DNA of 5,402 nucleotides from Bacillota bacterium. GTDB taxonomy: Bacteria > Bacillota > Clostridia > Acetivibrionales > DTU013. The position numbers and the translations under genes are program-made. The notes under the pieces are model-generated. The model saw only the letters and a program-made list of their open reading frames with translations, ran no database searches and was not told where the DNA came from. Each line of letters begins with the position of its first letter. Position 1 is the first letter of the stretch. Shown piece by piece: positions 1 to 5,382 of the stretch. The stretch lies in the NCBI GenBank assembly GCA_023411715.1, contig JAEYOM010000182.1, positions 1-5,402 on the forward strand, in the 5' to 3' direction.

Positions 1-82
1 GGACGGTTCTTTGGAACGCAGGGACGGTTCTTTTGTTCCATTTCGCCTCAGAAATGGAACAAAAGAACCGTCCCTGCGTTCC
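1..82. repeat. Palindromic GGACGGTTCTTTT-type repeat with perfect 32-bp stem
   Basis: Bases 13-44 and 51-82 are exact reverse complements (32 bp, no mismatch) around the 6-nt loop GCCTCA. Bases 1-12 (GGACGGTTCTTT) repeat at 22-33, a direct repeat of period 21, so the element probably continues as a partial tandem copy beyond the window edge. From memory, repeats with the core GGGACGGTTC(T) are scattered through many Firmicute genomes and sometimes lie near IS200-like (REP-associated) transposases; no transposase is present here. A related, degraded copy lies at 3646-3669. A perfect long stem suggests recent arrival or ongoing homogenisation. The structure is seen directly; the mobile origin is inferred. 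Confidence 0.85.
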
Positions 83-91
83 TGATTTTTT
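13..91 (+). terminator. Possible terminator made by the 32-bp hairpin and T6 run
   Basis: The 32-bp stem is followed after three bases by six T residues (86-91) and another T-rich stretch at 95-98. This could end transcription of a gene lying before the window. The stem is much longer than that of an ordinary intrinsic terminator and belongs to a dispersed repeat, so termination may be only a side effect. Confidence 0.35.
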
Positions 92-105
92 CCCTTTTAA
101 AACTC

Positions 106-134
106 TTGATTTTTTTCGTTATCTATGCTAATAT
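106..134 (+). promoter_or_regulatory. Sigma-A-type promoter of the ACT-hom-lysC operon
   Basis: TTGATT (106-111) and TAATAT (129-134) are separated by exactly 17 bp, and a TG at 126-127 gives an extended -10 (TGCTAATAT). Transcription would start near 141-142, leaving a leader of about 45 nt before the ATG at 186. That is too short for a lysine riboswitch or T-box. The palindrome ACATATGT (149-156) lies just after the predicted start site and could bind a regulator, though it is short. Confidence 0.7.
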
Positions 135-185
135 TACACAAATAACATACATATGTGCGTCCACGAAGGACAATGGAGAACTAAA

Positions 186-629
186 ATGGATAATGGGTCG
201 ACATATTTTCTTGTTGACAGAACTATACTTCCGGAAGTATTTTCGAAGGTTATAGAAGTCAAAAAGATCCTCAGCACAGGCCGGATCAAGACCGTAAACG
301 ACGCTGTCAGGGAAGTCGGACTGAGCCGGAGCGCATTCTACAAGTACAAGGATTTTGTATTCCCGTTCTACGAGACTTCAAGAGGCCGGGTCATAACATT
401 GTTCTTTGTAGTAGAAGATTTTTCGGGTATACTTTCAAGTATTATAAACAGGATCGCACAGGCAAAAGCCAACATTATTACGATAAACCAGAATGTCCCG
501 ATAAACGGACTGGCTGATGTGACCATATCGATTGCGACCACCGGAATGTCGATGGATATCGGCAGGCTCATGGAAAGCATAGGCGAAATCGAAGGGGTGC
601 GCAGGCAGGAAATTCTGGCGAGGGATTAG
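186..629 (+). CDS. ACT domain protein, PheB/UPF0735 family (HTH-like N-terminus)
   Basis: The 147-aa product matches the length and layout of the PheB/UPF0735 family (B. subtilis PheB is also 147 aa). Residues 35-57 (VNDAVREVGLSRSAFYKYKD and flanks) look like a helix-turn-helix segment. Residues 69-147 (VITLFFVVEDFSGILSSIIN onward) form an ACT domain with the usual beta-alpha-beta pattern and a D-x-x-G-x-L ligand-loop motif. ATG 186 is chosen because GGAGA (175-179) stands 6 nt upstream; the in-frame ATG at 153 has no ribosome binding site and would give an atypical 158-aa protein. ACT domains usually bind amino acids. The role of PheB proteins is poorly defined; they are often annotated as linked to phenylalanine synthesis. 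Position as first gene ahead of hom and lysC suggests a sensor or regulator of aspartate-family synthesis, which is inference. The family call is secure, the function is not. Confidence 0.88.
   Translation: MDNGSTYFLVDRTILPEVFSKVIEVKKILSTGRIKTVNDAVREVGLSRSAFYKYKDFVFPFYETSRGRVITLFFVVEDFSGILSSIINRIAQAKANIITINQNVPINGLADVTISIATTGMSMDIGRLMESIGEIEGVRRQEILARD
225..240. other. Perfect 16-bp palindrome inside the ACT gene
   Basis: ATACTTCCGGAAGTAT is its own reverse complement. It covers codons 14-18 of the ACT gene, roughly 85-100 nt after the predicted transcription start. It could be an operator for a dimeric regulator or a coincidence of coding; nothing in the sequence decides between them. Confidence 0.35.
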
Positions 630-643
630 GGAGGACTGATTTT

Positions 644-1888
644 ATGGACGTAGCAATTATCGGATATGGCGTAGTTGGCTCCGGCGTTGCGGAGGTAATA
701 CGGAAAAACGGCAAAAGCATAGCAGACAGGGCGGGCGAACCCATCCGGGTCAAAAAGATCCTTGATATCCGCGACTTGCCTGAAGGACCCGATAAAGCTC
801 TGCTTACCAAGGATCCGGATGAGGTATTCAATGATCCTGAAATAAAGATAGTTGTTGAGACGATAGGCGGCGCAAGGATTGCGCAAGAATATACAAAGAG
901 GGCGCTGAGTGCAGGGAAACATGTTGTTACTTCAAATAAGGAACTCGTTGCCACGCATGGCCCCGAATTGCTAAAGCTAGCGTCGGACAACGGCGTGAGC
1001 TACCTTTTCGAAGCAAGCGTCGGCGGAGGCATACCGATAATAAGGCCATTGAGCCAGTGCCTGGCAGCCAACATAATAAACGGGATAAAGGGAATATTGA
1101 ACGGAACGACAAACTATATACTTACACAGATGCGAAAAGAAGGCCGGGATTTCGTTGACGCACTCAAAAGCGCACAGCAGAACGGGTATGCCGAAGCGGA
1201 CCCGACCGCCGATATAGAAGGTTATGATGCCTGCAGAAAAATTGCCATTTTGTCTTCCATAGCATACAATGAGTTTGTGGATTATAAAAATATCCATACG
1301 GAGGGGATATCGAAGATAAGCCTTGCAGATATGCAGTATGCGGAGGCCATGGATTCTGTAATCAAGCTGATCGCGGTCAGCAGGAGACAGGGAGAACGTA
1401 TTTTCATTCGTGTTTCACCGGCTATGATCAGCAGGGACAATCCCCTTGCGAACGTTGAAGATGTTTTCAACGGGATCGTTGTCAGCGGGGATGCAATCGG
1501 GGATGCGATGTTTTACGGAAGAGGCGCCGGCAAGCTGCCTACGGCAAGCGCTGTCGTTGCGGACATAATCGACATCGTAAGGCATAATGAAAGCGTCAGA
1601 AACGTATGGGTGAGGAAAGATTACGACAACACAGTGCCTTTCGGTGAAAGTGAAACACGCTGTTTCATAAGGGTTGCGGTTCGCAACAGGGATGAGGCCG
1701 CCAAGTATATCGAAAAGGTATTCGGCAGGGTCGGCTTCGTCAAATCGGGGAAAAAGGAACACGAAAACGAGTTGGCCTTTACGACTGAAAGAGAGACCGA
1801 GAATGGTTTGTCGAGCCACATTGAAGCTCTGCAGGGGGTCGGTTCGGTAAAAGAAGTTTTGAATATTATCAGGATATTAGAGGATTAG
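644..1888 (+). CDS. hom: Homoserine dehydrogenase
   Basis: This enzyme reduces aspartate semialdehyde to homoserine with NAD(P)H in the cytoplasm, the branch step to threonine and methionine. The 414-aa protein has the full domain order. The Rossmann motif GYGVVGSG is at 7-14. TSNKELVA (96-103) holds the conserved Lys99. NGTTNYIL is at 153-160. The family signature GYAEADPTADIEGYDACRK (181-199) holds Glu184, Asp195 and Lys199, which match by spacing the yeast active-site residues Glu208, Asp219 and Lys223. GRGAGKLPTASAVVADI lies at 292-308. A C-terminal ACT domain (about 338-414) suggests feedback inhibition by threonine, as in other ACT-bearing forms. The ribosome binding site AGGGAGG (628-634) overlaps the TAG of the gene before, with 9 nt to the ATG, so translation is probably coupled. 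No key residue is missing. lysC follows after 44 bp. Confidence 0.97.
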   Translation: MDVAIIGYGVVGSGVAEVIRKNGKSIADRAGEPIRVKKILDIRDLPEGPDKALLTKDPDEVFNDPEIKIVVETIGGARIAQEYTKRALSAGKHVVTSNKELVATHGPELLKLASDNGVSYLFEASVGGGIPIIRPLSQCLAANIINGIKGILNGTTNYILTQMRKEGRDFVDALKSAQQNGYAEADPTADIEGYDACRKIAILSSIAYNEFVDYKNIHTEGISKISLADMQYAEAMDSVIKLIAVSRRQGERIFIRVSPAMISRDNPLANVEDVFNGIVVSGDAIGDAMFYGRGAGKLPTASAVVADIIDIVRHNESVRNVWVRKDYDNTVPFGESETRCFIRVAVRNRDEAAKYIEKVFGRVGFVKSGKKEHENELAFTTERETENGLSSHIEALQGVGSVKEVLNIIRILED

Positions 1889-1932
1889 TTCAACAGAACG
1901 GGAAAAAATCATTAGAACAGGAGGAGCGGCTT

Positions 1933-3153
1933 GTGAGTCTAATAGTTCAGAAATACGGCGGAACCTCTGTGGCAAACGCCGAAAGGCTTGCCAACGTTGC
2001 CGGCCGCGTAGTGAAAGCATACCGGGAAGGTAATTCGATGGTGGTCGTCGTATCAGCGCAGGGCGATACGACTGACGATCTGATAGCAAAGGCGTACGAT
2101 ATAAATAAAAAACCTTCGCAGCGCGAAATGGATATGCTGCTTTCGACAGGAGAACAGATCTCGGCGGCACTTTTGGCAATGGCAGTCGAAAAGCTCGGAT
2201 GCCATGTGGTTTCGCTGACGGGGTACCAGGCCGGTATAAGCACTAACAGCCAGTATGGAAACGCAAGGATCAAGAACATAGATACCGAAAGGTTATTTAA
2301 AGAGCTCGACGAGAAAAATATCGTTATCGTAACAGGATTCCAGGGCTGGAACAAGTACGACGACATTACGACGCTTGGAAGAGGTGGTTCGGATACGACG
2401 GCGGTTGCGCTCGCCGCGGCACTGAAAGCGGATCTCTGTGAGATATATACGGATGTTGACGGCGTATTTACGGCTGATCCGAGGATAGTTAAAAATCCAA
2501 GGAAGCTCGACGATATTTCATATGATGAAATGCTGGAACTGGCGAGCCTCGGCGCTAATGTGCTGCATAACAGGTCTGTTGAAATGGCCAAGAAATATGG
2601 CGTCAATCTGGTCGTAAGATCAAGTCTGAATCAAATGCCGGGAACGGTTATAAAGGAGGTAGGCAACGTGGAAAAGATGCTGGTAAGAGGAGTAACAAGG
2701 GATAACGATATCGCAAGGGTAGCCGTCATAGAAGTCGAAGACAAGCCAGGGATAGCCTTCAAGCTGTTCTCGTTGCTTGCCCGTGAAAAAATAAGCGTGG
2801 ACGTCATACTGCAGTCGATCGGAAGAAACAATACGAAGGATATCTCATTTACGGTCAAGAAAGCCGACCTTCCGAAGACGCTCGACACATTAAACGCCAA
2901 CCTTGGCGCTATCAGTGCAAAAGAGGTCAAGTATTCAGATAAATATTCAAAAGTATCGATAGTCGGAGCGGGCATGGTCAATAATCCCGGAGTTGCTTCC
3001 ACTATGTTCGAGGCGCTGTATGATGCGGATATAAACATACATATGATCACCACTTCCGAAATGAAGATATCCGTGCTTGTCGACGTCGGGGAAGCTGAAC
3101 GTGCGGTAAGCACTATCCACGAGAAATTCAAGCTGGGCGAGCAGAACGGATAA
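1933..3153 (+). CDS. lysC: Aspartate kinase, full-length (alpha) product
   Basis: Aspartate kinase phosphorylates aspartate, the first step towards lysine, threonine, methionine and diaminopimelate. The 406-aa product has the size of B. subtilis aspartokinase II (408 aa). Kinase motifs are intact: KYGGTS at 7-12, STGEQ at 71-75, GFQG at 135-138, TLGRGGSDTTA at 147-157 and TDVDGVFTADPR at 173-184. Two ACT domains follow (about 263-330 and 341-405), including QSIGRNNTKDISFTV (294-308) and MITTSEMKISVLV (371-383), typical of the lysine- or lysine-plus-threonine-inhibited class. The start is GTG 1933, with AGGAGG at 1919-1924 and 8 nt spacing; the protein then begins SLIVQKYGGTS, as expected. An internal start at codon 246 is described separately. 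The effector cannot be read from sequence. No convincing terminator follows the gene. Confidence 0.97.
   Translation: MSLIVQKYGGTSVANAERLANVAGRVVKAYREGNSMVVVVSAQGDTTDDLIAKAYDINKKPSQREMDMLLSTGEQISAALLAMAVEKLGCHVVSLTGYQAGISTNSQYGNARIKNIDTERLFKELDEKNIVIVTGFQGWNKYDDITTLGRGGSDTTAVALAAALKADLCEIYTDVDGVFTADPRIVKNPRKLDDISYDEMLELASLGANVLHNRSVEMAKKYGVNLVVRSSLNQMPGTVIKEVGNVEKMLVRGVTRDNDIARVAVIEVEDKPGIAFKLFSLLAREKISVDVILQSIGRNNTKDISFTVKKADLPKTLDTLNANLGAISAKEVKYSDKYSKVSIVGAGMVNNPGVASTMFEALYDADINIHMITTSEMKISVLVDVGEAERAVSTIHEKFKLGEQNG
2652..2660 (+). promoter_or_regulatory. Internal Shine-Dalgarno for the aspartokinase beta subunit
   Basis: AAAGGAGGT is nearly a full complement of the 16S anti-Shine-Dalgarno and is stronger than the site ahead of lysC itself. 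It lies inside the lysC reading frame, 8 nt before the in-frame GTG 2668 (17 nt before ATG 2677, too far). Confidence 0.8.
2668..3153 (+). CDS. lysC: Aspartate kinase beta (regulatory ACT) subunit from an internal in-frame start
   Basis: Starting at GTG 2668 (codon 246 of lysC) gives a 161-aa protein, MEKMLVRGVTRDND onward, containing only the two ACT domains and no kinase domain. B. subtilis aspartokinase II and Corynebacterium LysC are known to be made as overlapping alpha and beta chains. In B. subtilis the beta chain is 163 aa and begins at codon 246, so both size and position match. The enzyme would then be an alpha2beta2 complex, with the beta chain forming shared effector-binding sites. 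Seen: the frame, the start codon and the strong site at 2652-2660. Inferred: that both chains are made and assemble. Confidence 0.72.
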   Translation: MEKMLVRGVTRDNDIARVAVIEVEDKPGIAFKLFSLLAREKISVDVILQSIGRNNTKDISFTVKKADLPKTLDTLNANLGAISAKEVKYSDKYSKVSIVGAGMVNNPGVASTMFEALYDADINIHMITTSEMKISVLVDVGEAERAVSTIHEKFKLGEQNG

Positions 3154-3214
3154 AGCCCGGCAGACGGTTGATCGGATGGTACCGGACGTTTGCGAAATAT
3201 TTTTGCAATAGAAG

Positions 3215-3241
3215 TTGAAAACAAGAAGACAATGGTATAGA
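3215..3241 (+). promoter_or_regulatory. Candidate promoter of the riboswitch-cobO transcript
   Basis: TTGAAA (3215-3220) and TATAGA (3236-3241) lie 15 bp apart, which is short. A TG at 3233-3234 makes an extended -10 that would compensate. An alternative -10, TAGACT (3238-3243), gives 17 bp spacing with a weaker match. Either puts the start near 3247-3250, just before riboswitch helix P1 at 3266. Since lysC has no clear terminator, read-through from upstream is also possible. The rest of 3154-3214 holds only a weak 8-bp hairpin (3190-3208). Confidence 0.45.
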
Positions 3242-3265
3242 CTAAATAAGTAAAATTCAATACGA

Positions 3266-3491
3266 AGTGCAGGTATCAGCTTGAAAACTGATACAGGAAT
3301 ATGCGATATACAATGCACGTCACTGCAGTATCTTGGCAGTTTTGATGCAAATATCGATATCCCAAGAGGGAAGTGGGTTTGAATCCCACGCGGTCCCGCC
3401 GCTGTAATGGAAGAGTTCTGACGCATACCACTGGGAAACCGGGAAGGAGCTGCAGAATGATGACGCCTGAGCCAGAAGACCTGCCTGCGCT
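3266..3491 (+). promoter_or_regulatory. Cobalamin riboswitch aptamer
   Basis: This mRNA leader binds a cobalamin and controls the genes downstream. Conserved parts in order: P1 5' strand AGTGCAGG (3266-3273) pairing with CCTGCGCT (3484-3491); GGT at 3272-3274; GGGAA (3368-3372); stem GTGGG/CCCAC (3373-3377, 3385-3389) around loop TTTGAAT; the core GCGGTCCCGCCGCTGTAA (3390-3406 region); CCACTGGGAAACCGGGAAGG (about 3428-3447); and the B12 box GCCAGAAGACCTGCC (3471-3485). The segment between P1 and GGGAA is about 93 nt, longer than I expect for the family. It can form a 7-bp hairpin (3273-3279 with 3288-3294) and a long AT-rich helix (about 3295-3308 with 3351-3362). Which cobalamin form is preferred cannot be told. 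The genes after it, cobO and a corrinoid-type binding protein, fit the assignment. Confidence 0.95.
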
Positions 3492-3515
3492 GTTACGCCA
3501 AAACTCTACGAGCGA

Positions 3516-3571
3516 TAGGGGGTGCATATGATGTCGATCGAACATCTTATTATGTATATCAGAGCCTCCTG
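3516..3571 (+). promoter_or_regulatory. Candidate antiterminator hairpin of the riboswitch
   Basis: TAGGGGGT (3516-3523) can pair with GCCTCCTG (3564-3571), which is the left arm of the terminator, so the two folds exclude each other. An inner stem, ATATGATGT (3526-3534) with ACATCTTAT (3542-3550), has one mismatch and a 7-nt loop and would bring the arms together. The outer pairing includes three G-U pairs. How ligand binding would choose between the folds is not clear from inspection. Confidence 0.45.
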
Positions 3572-3572
3572 A
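3528..3572 (+). CDS. Possible 14-aa leader peptide ending in the terminator stem
   Basis: ATG 3528 opens a 14-codon frame, MMSIEHLIMYIRAS, that stops at TGA 3570-3572. An SD-like GGGGG (3518-3522) precedes it by 5 nt. The stop codon lies within the left arm of the terminator, so a translating ribosome would block terminator formation, and the SD-like stretch is also the candidate antiterminator strand. The peptide resembles nothing I know, and a frame this short arises easily by chance. Confidence 0.22.
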   Translation: MMSIEHLIMYIRAS

Positions 3573-3599
3573 CGGTATAGTCGGGGGGCTTTAGTTTTT
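3561..3599 (+). terminator. Intrinsic terminator of the cobalamin riboswitch
   Basis: AGCCTCCTGAC (3563-3573) pairs with GTCGGGGGGCT (3580-3590) around loop GGTATA: 11 pairs, two of them G-U, extendable by two more. A TTTAGTTTTT tail follows (3590-3599). It lies about 70 nt after the aptamer and 140 nt before cobO, as expected for control by premature termination. Its distance from the cobO ribosome binding site argues against control by hiding that site. Confidence 0.88.
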
Positions 3600-3601
3600 G
3601 C

Positions 3602-3682
3602 GAAACAAAACGAAACACAGGGCGAAACGAGAGGAAAGAAACGAGGAGACGGTTCTTTTGTTTCACTTTTCACATGTGAAAC
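3602..3682. repeat. Degraded relative of the window-start palindromic repeat
   Basis: Bases 3646-3669 match 21-44 at 20 of 24 positions, with GACGGTTCTTTTGTT identical in both (23-37 and 3648-3662). GAAACAAAA (3602-3610) is the exact inverse of TTTTGTTTC (3656-3664), leaving an imperfect inverted repeat across 3602-3664. CGAAAC recurs at 3601, 3611 and 3623. The palindrome TTTCACATGTGAAA (3668-3681) closes the element. The piece lies between the riboswitch terminator and cobO. It appears to be an old or rearranged copy; the rest of 3683-3727 shows nothing recognisable. Confidence 0.6.
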
Positions 3683-3739
3683 AGCGGAAAAGGTTGACCG
3701 CTGCCGGACTGTGGAAATATTAATTGCAGGAGTGATCGC

Positions 3740-4267
3740 ATGAAAGGACTAATACATATTTATACCGGAGACGGAAAAGGGAAAACGACGGCGGCTGTGG
3801 GACTTGGAGTAAGAGCCTGCGGACAGGGGCTAAAGGTCCTGATGATACAGTTCCTGAAGGCCATTCCGACCGGCGAAGTCAACGCACTTAAGGCACTTGA
3901 ACCCGGCTTCACCGTTTATAGATGTTCCAGCCTGAAGAAGTTCACATTCGAGATGAACGCTGAAGAAAAGGCGAAAACTGCGGCTGAGCAGCAGGATATG
4001 TTCGAGTATGCGGTCAGAGAGGCGGGAACAGGTAATTGGGACATGATCATACTCGACGAAGCGTTTGGCGCGGTTACGTCCGGTATGCTTTCAAAGGAGA
4101 GCCTCGTCAAGGTTGTTGAAAGAAAGCCTGAAAATATGGAGCTTGTATTGACAGGAAGAAACGCTCCTGCGGAACTGGTCGTGATGGCCGATTATGTGTC
4201 GGTAATCAAAGCTGCAAAGCACCCGTCCGATAAGGGGACAGGCGCAAGAAAAGGAATAGAGTTTTAA
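3740..4267 (+). CDS. cobO: Cob(I)yrinic acid a,c-diamide (corrinoid) adenosyltransferase
   Basis: This cytoplasmic enzyme transfers the 5'-deoxyadenosyl group of ATP to cobalt(I) corrinoids, producing adenosylcobalamin or its precursors in synthesis and salvage. The 175-aa protein is of the CobA/CobO/BtuR family. The P-loop GDGKGKTT is at 10-17, directly after the short N-terminal strand. Walker B-like DMIILDE is at 101-107. ELVLTGRNAP is at 134-143. The C-terminal family ending KHPSDKGTGARKGIEF (160-175) is intact. It lacks the N-terminal extension of some proteobacterial members. AGGAG (3728-3732) lies 7 nt before the ATG. The cobalamin riboswitch upstream and the substrate-binding lipoprotein 11 bp downstream point to corrinoid salvage. 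It is expected to be repressed when cobalamin is abundant. Confidence 0.95.
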   Translation: MKGLIHIYTGDGKGKTTAAVGLGVRACGQGLKVLMIQFLKAIPTGEVNALKALEPGFTVYRCSSLKKFTFEMNAEEKAKTAAEQQDMFEYAVREAGTGNWDMIILDEAFGAVTSGMLSKESLVKVVERKPENMELVLTGRNAPAELVVMADYVSVIKAAKHPSDKGTGARKGIEF

Positions 4268-4278
4268 GGAGAAGACCT

Positions 4279-5382
4279 ATGATAAGAATTTTTAATAGGA
4301 AACAAGGTTTTGCAGTCATATTGTTATTGGTCACAACTATGTCGTTTATGGTGCTTGCAGGCTGCGGTCAGGCGAAAACGGATGAATCGTCCGCTTCGCA
4401 GGCTTTGGCAGGAACCGTATCGGTTCAGAGCCCGGACAGTGCGGAAGCGGCGCAGTCCACGGCAGTTGCCGGTAATTCGGGTACTGCCGGGATAGAGGCA
4501 TCCGGACAAACATCCGATGAAGCTGCATATCCGATGACCATAAAGGATGCCACCGGATATGAGATGACTATCAAAAGCGAACCGCAGCATATAGTTTCAC
4601 TTACGCTTGGCTCAGATGAAATATTGCTCGGACTCGTCGATAAAAGCAGGATCACGGCATTGACACAGTATGCAGACGACGTGGGGATATCAAATATCGC
4701 TGAAGAGGCCGCCTCTATCAAAAACAGGGCTGTGATGGACAAAGGCGAGAATACGATCGCAATGCAGCCCGACCTCATCATCCTTGATACGTGGGCCGAC
4801 TCCAACGAAGTCAAGCAGTTAAGGGACGCAGGCATAGATGTGTATACTTATAAAACGCCGAGCAATATCGACGAGCAGAAAGCAGTCATAAAGGAACTGG
4901 CGCACATTATCGGTGCCGACGCCAAAGGGAAGGAAATTACAGACTGGATGGATGCGAAGCTTGCGAAAGTCGAGGAAAAGCTGGCAACGCTTAAGCCGGA
5001 GCAAAAGCTTAAGGTGTTGGATTACGGCGAACTCGGCAGCAGCGGGGCAGGTACGAATTTTGACGATATCGTGACATATGCGGGCCTTATAAATGTCGTA
5101 TCGAAGGCAGGCATGAAAGGGTGGCCCGTCGTTCCGAAGGAAAAGATCATAGAATTCAACCCAGATATTATAGTCCTGCCGTCCTGGTATTACGATGCAA
5201 AAAATTCGTTCGACAGCATGAAAAGCAAGTTTACCGGTGATGCAAGCTTCCAGACGGTGAATGCCGTGAAGGAGGACAGGATAATTTCGGTACCGAATCC
5301 GCATATCAGCGCCATATCGCAGTATGTCGTACTGGCAGTCGAGGATGTGGCCAAGGCGGCATATCCTGAGCTTTTCAGGTAA
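4279..5382 (+). CDS. Corrinoid-type ABC transporter substrate-binding lipoprotein (BtuF/FhuD-like)
   Basis: The 367-aa product is an extracytoplasmic ligand-binding protein anchored to the outer face of the membrane. A positive N-terminus (MIRIFNRK), a hydrophobic core (10-25) and the lipobox LAGC put the lipid-modified cysteine at 29. Residues 30-83 are a low-complexity Ser/Ala/Gly/Gln/Glu linker, longer than usual. The binding fold runs from about 84: YPMTIKDATGYEMTI, QHIVSLTLGSDEILLGL (103-119), QPDLIILDTW (163-172), FNPDIIVLPSWY (293-304) and the C-terminal EDRIISVPN segment. This pattern belongs to the TroA-like class III (BtuF, FhuD, FepB) proteins. Sequence alone does not separate cobalamin from iron-siderophore ligands; the riboswitch and cobO favour a corrinoid. 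AAGGAG (4266-4271) overlaps the cobO stop, 7 nt before the ATG, so the genes are probably translationally coupled. The last 20 bases of the window show no next gene start. Confidence 0.88.
   Translation: MIRIFNRKQGFAVILLLVTTMSFMVLAGCGQAKTDESSASQALAGTVSVQSPDSAEAAQSTAVAGNSGTAGIEASGQTSDEAAYPMTIKDATGYEMTIKSEPQHIVSLTLGSDEILLGLVDKSRITALTQYADDVGISNIAEEAASIKNRAVMDKGENTIAMQPDLIILDTWADSNEVKQLRDAGIDVYTYKTPSNIDEQKAVIKELAHIIGADAKGKEITDWMDAKLAKVEEKLATLKPEQKLKVLDYGELGSSGAGTNFDDIVTYAGLINVVSKAGMKGWPVVPKEKIIEFNPDIIVLPSWYYDAKNSFDSMKSKFTGDASFQTVNAVKEDRIISVPNPHISAISQYVVLAVEDVAKAAYPELFR

Noticed and set aside
1..82. CRISPR repeat
   Set aside because: There is one palindrome and one adjacent partial copy with no spacers of regular length.
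153..185. Longer start (ATG 153) for the ACT protein
   Set aside because: No ribosome binding site precedes it, and ATG 186 has GGAGA at good spacing and gives the family's usual 147 aa.
135..185. Lysine riboswitch or T-box ahead of the hom-lysC operon
   Set aside because: The predicted leader is only about 45 nt and contains no conserved motif of either.
568..990. Minus-strand open frame (140 aa) opposite the start of hom
   Set aside because: It overlaps a well-supported gene, and its composition is that of an antisense shadow.
1947..2606. Long minus-strand open frame (219 aa) opposite lysC
   Set aside because: It is Ser/Thr-rich with no recognisable domain, covers a clearly coding + strand gene, and has no plausible start context.
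3190..3208. Small hairpin after lysC as a terminator
   Set aside because: The stem is AT-rich (8 bp with one G-U, 3-nt loop) and lacks a T-run after it.
2631..3260. Minus-strand open frame (209 aa) opposite the lysC ACT region
   Set aside because: A shadow of lysC codon use with no domain features or initiation signal.
3694..3723. Second cobO promoter, TTGACC and TATTAA
   Set aside because: The 18-bp spacing and weak -10 would place the transcription start at or after the ribosome binding site (3728-3732).
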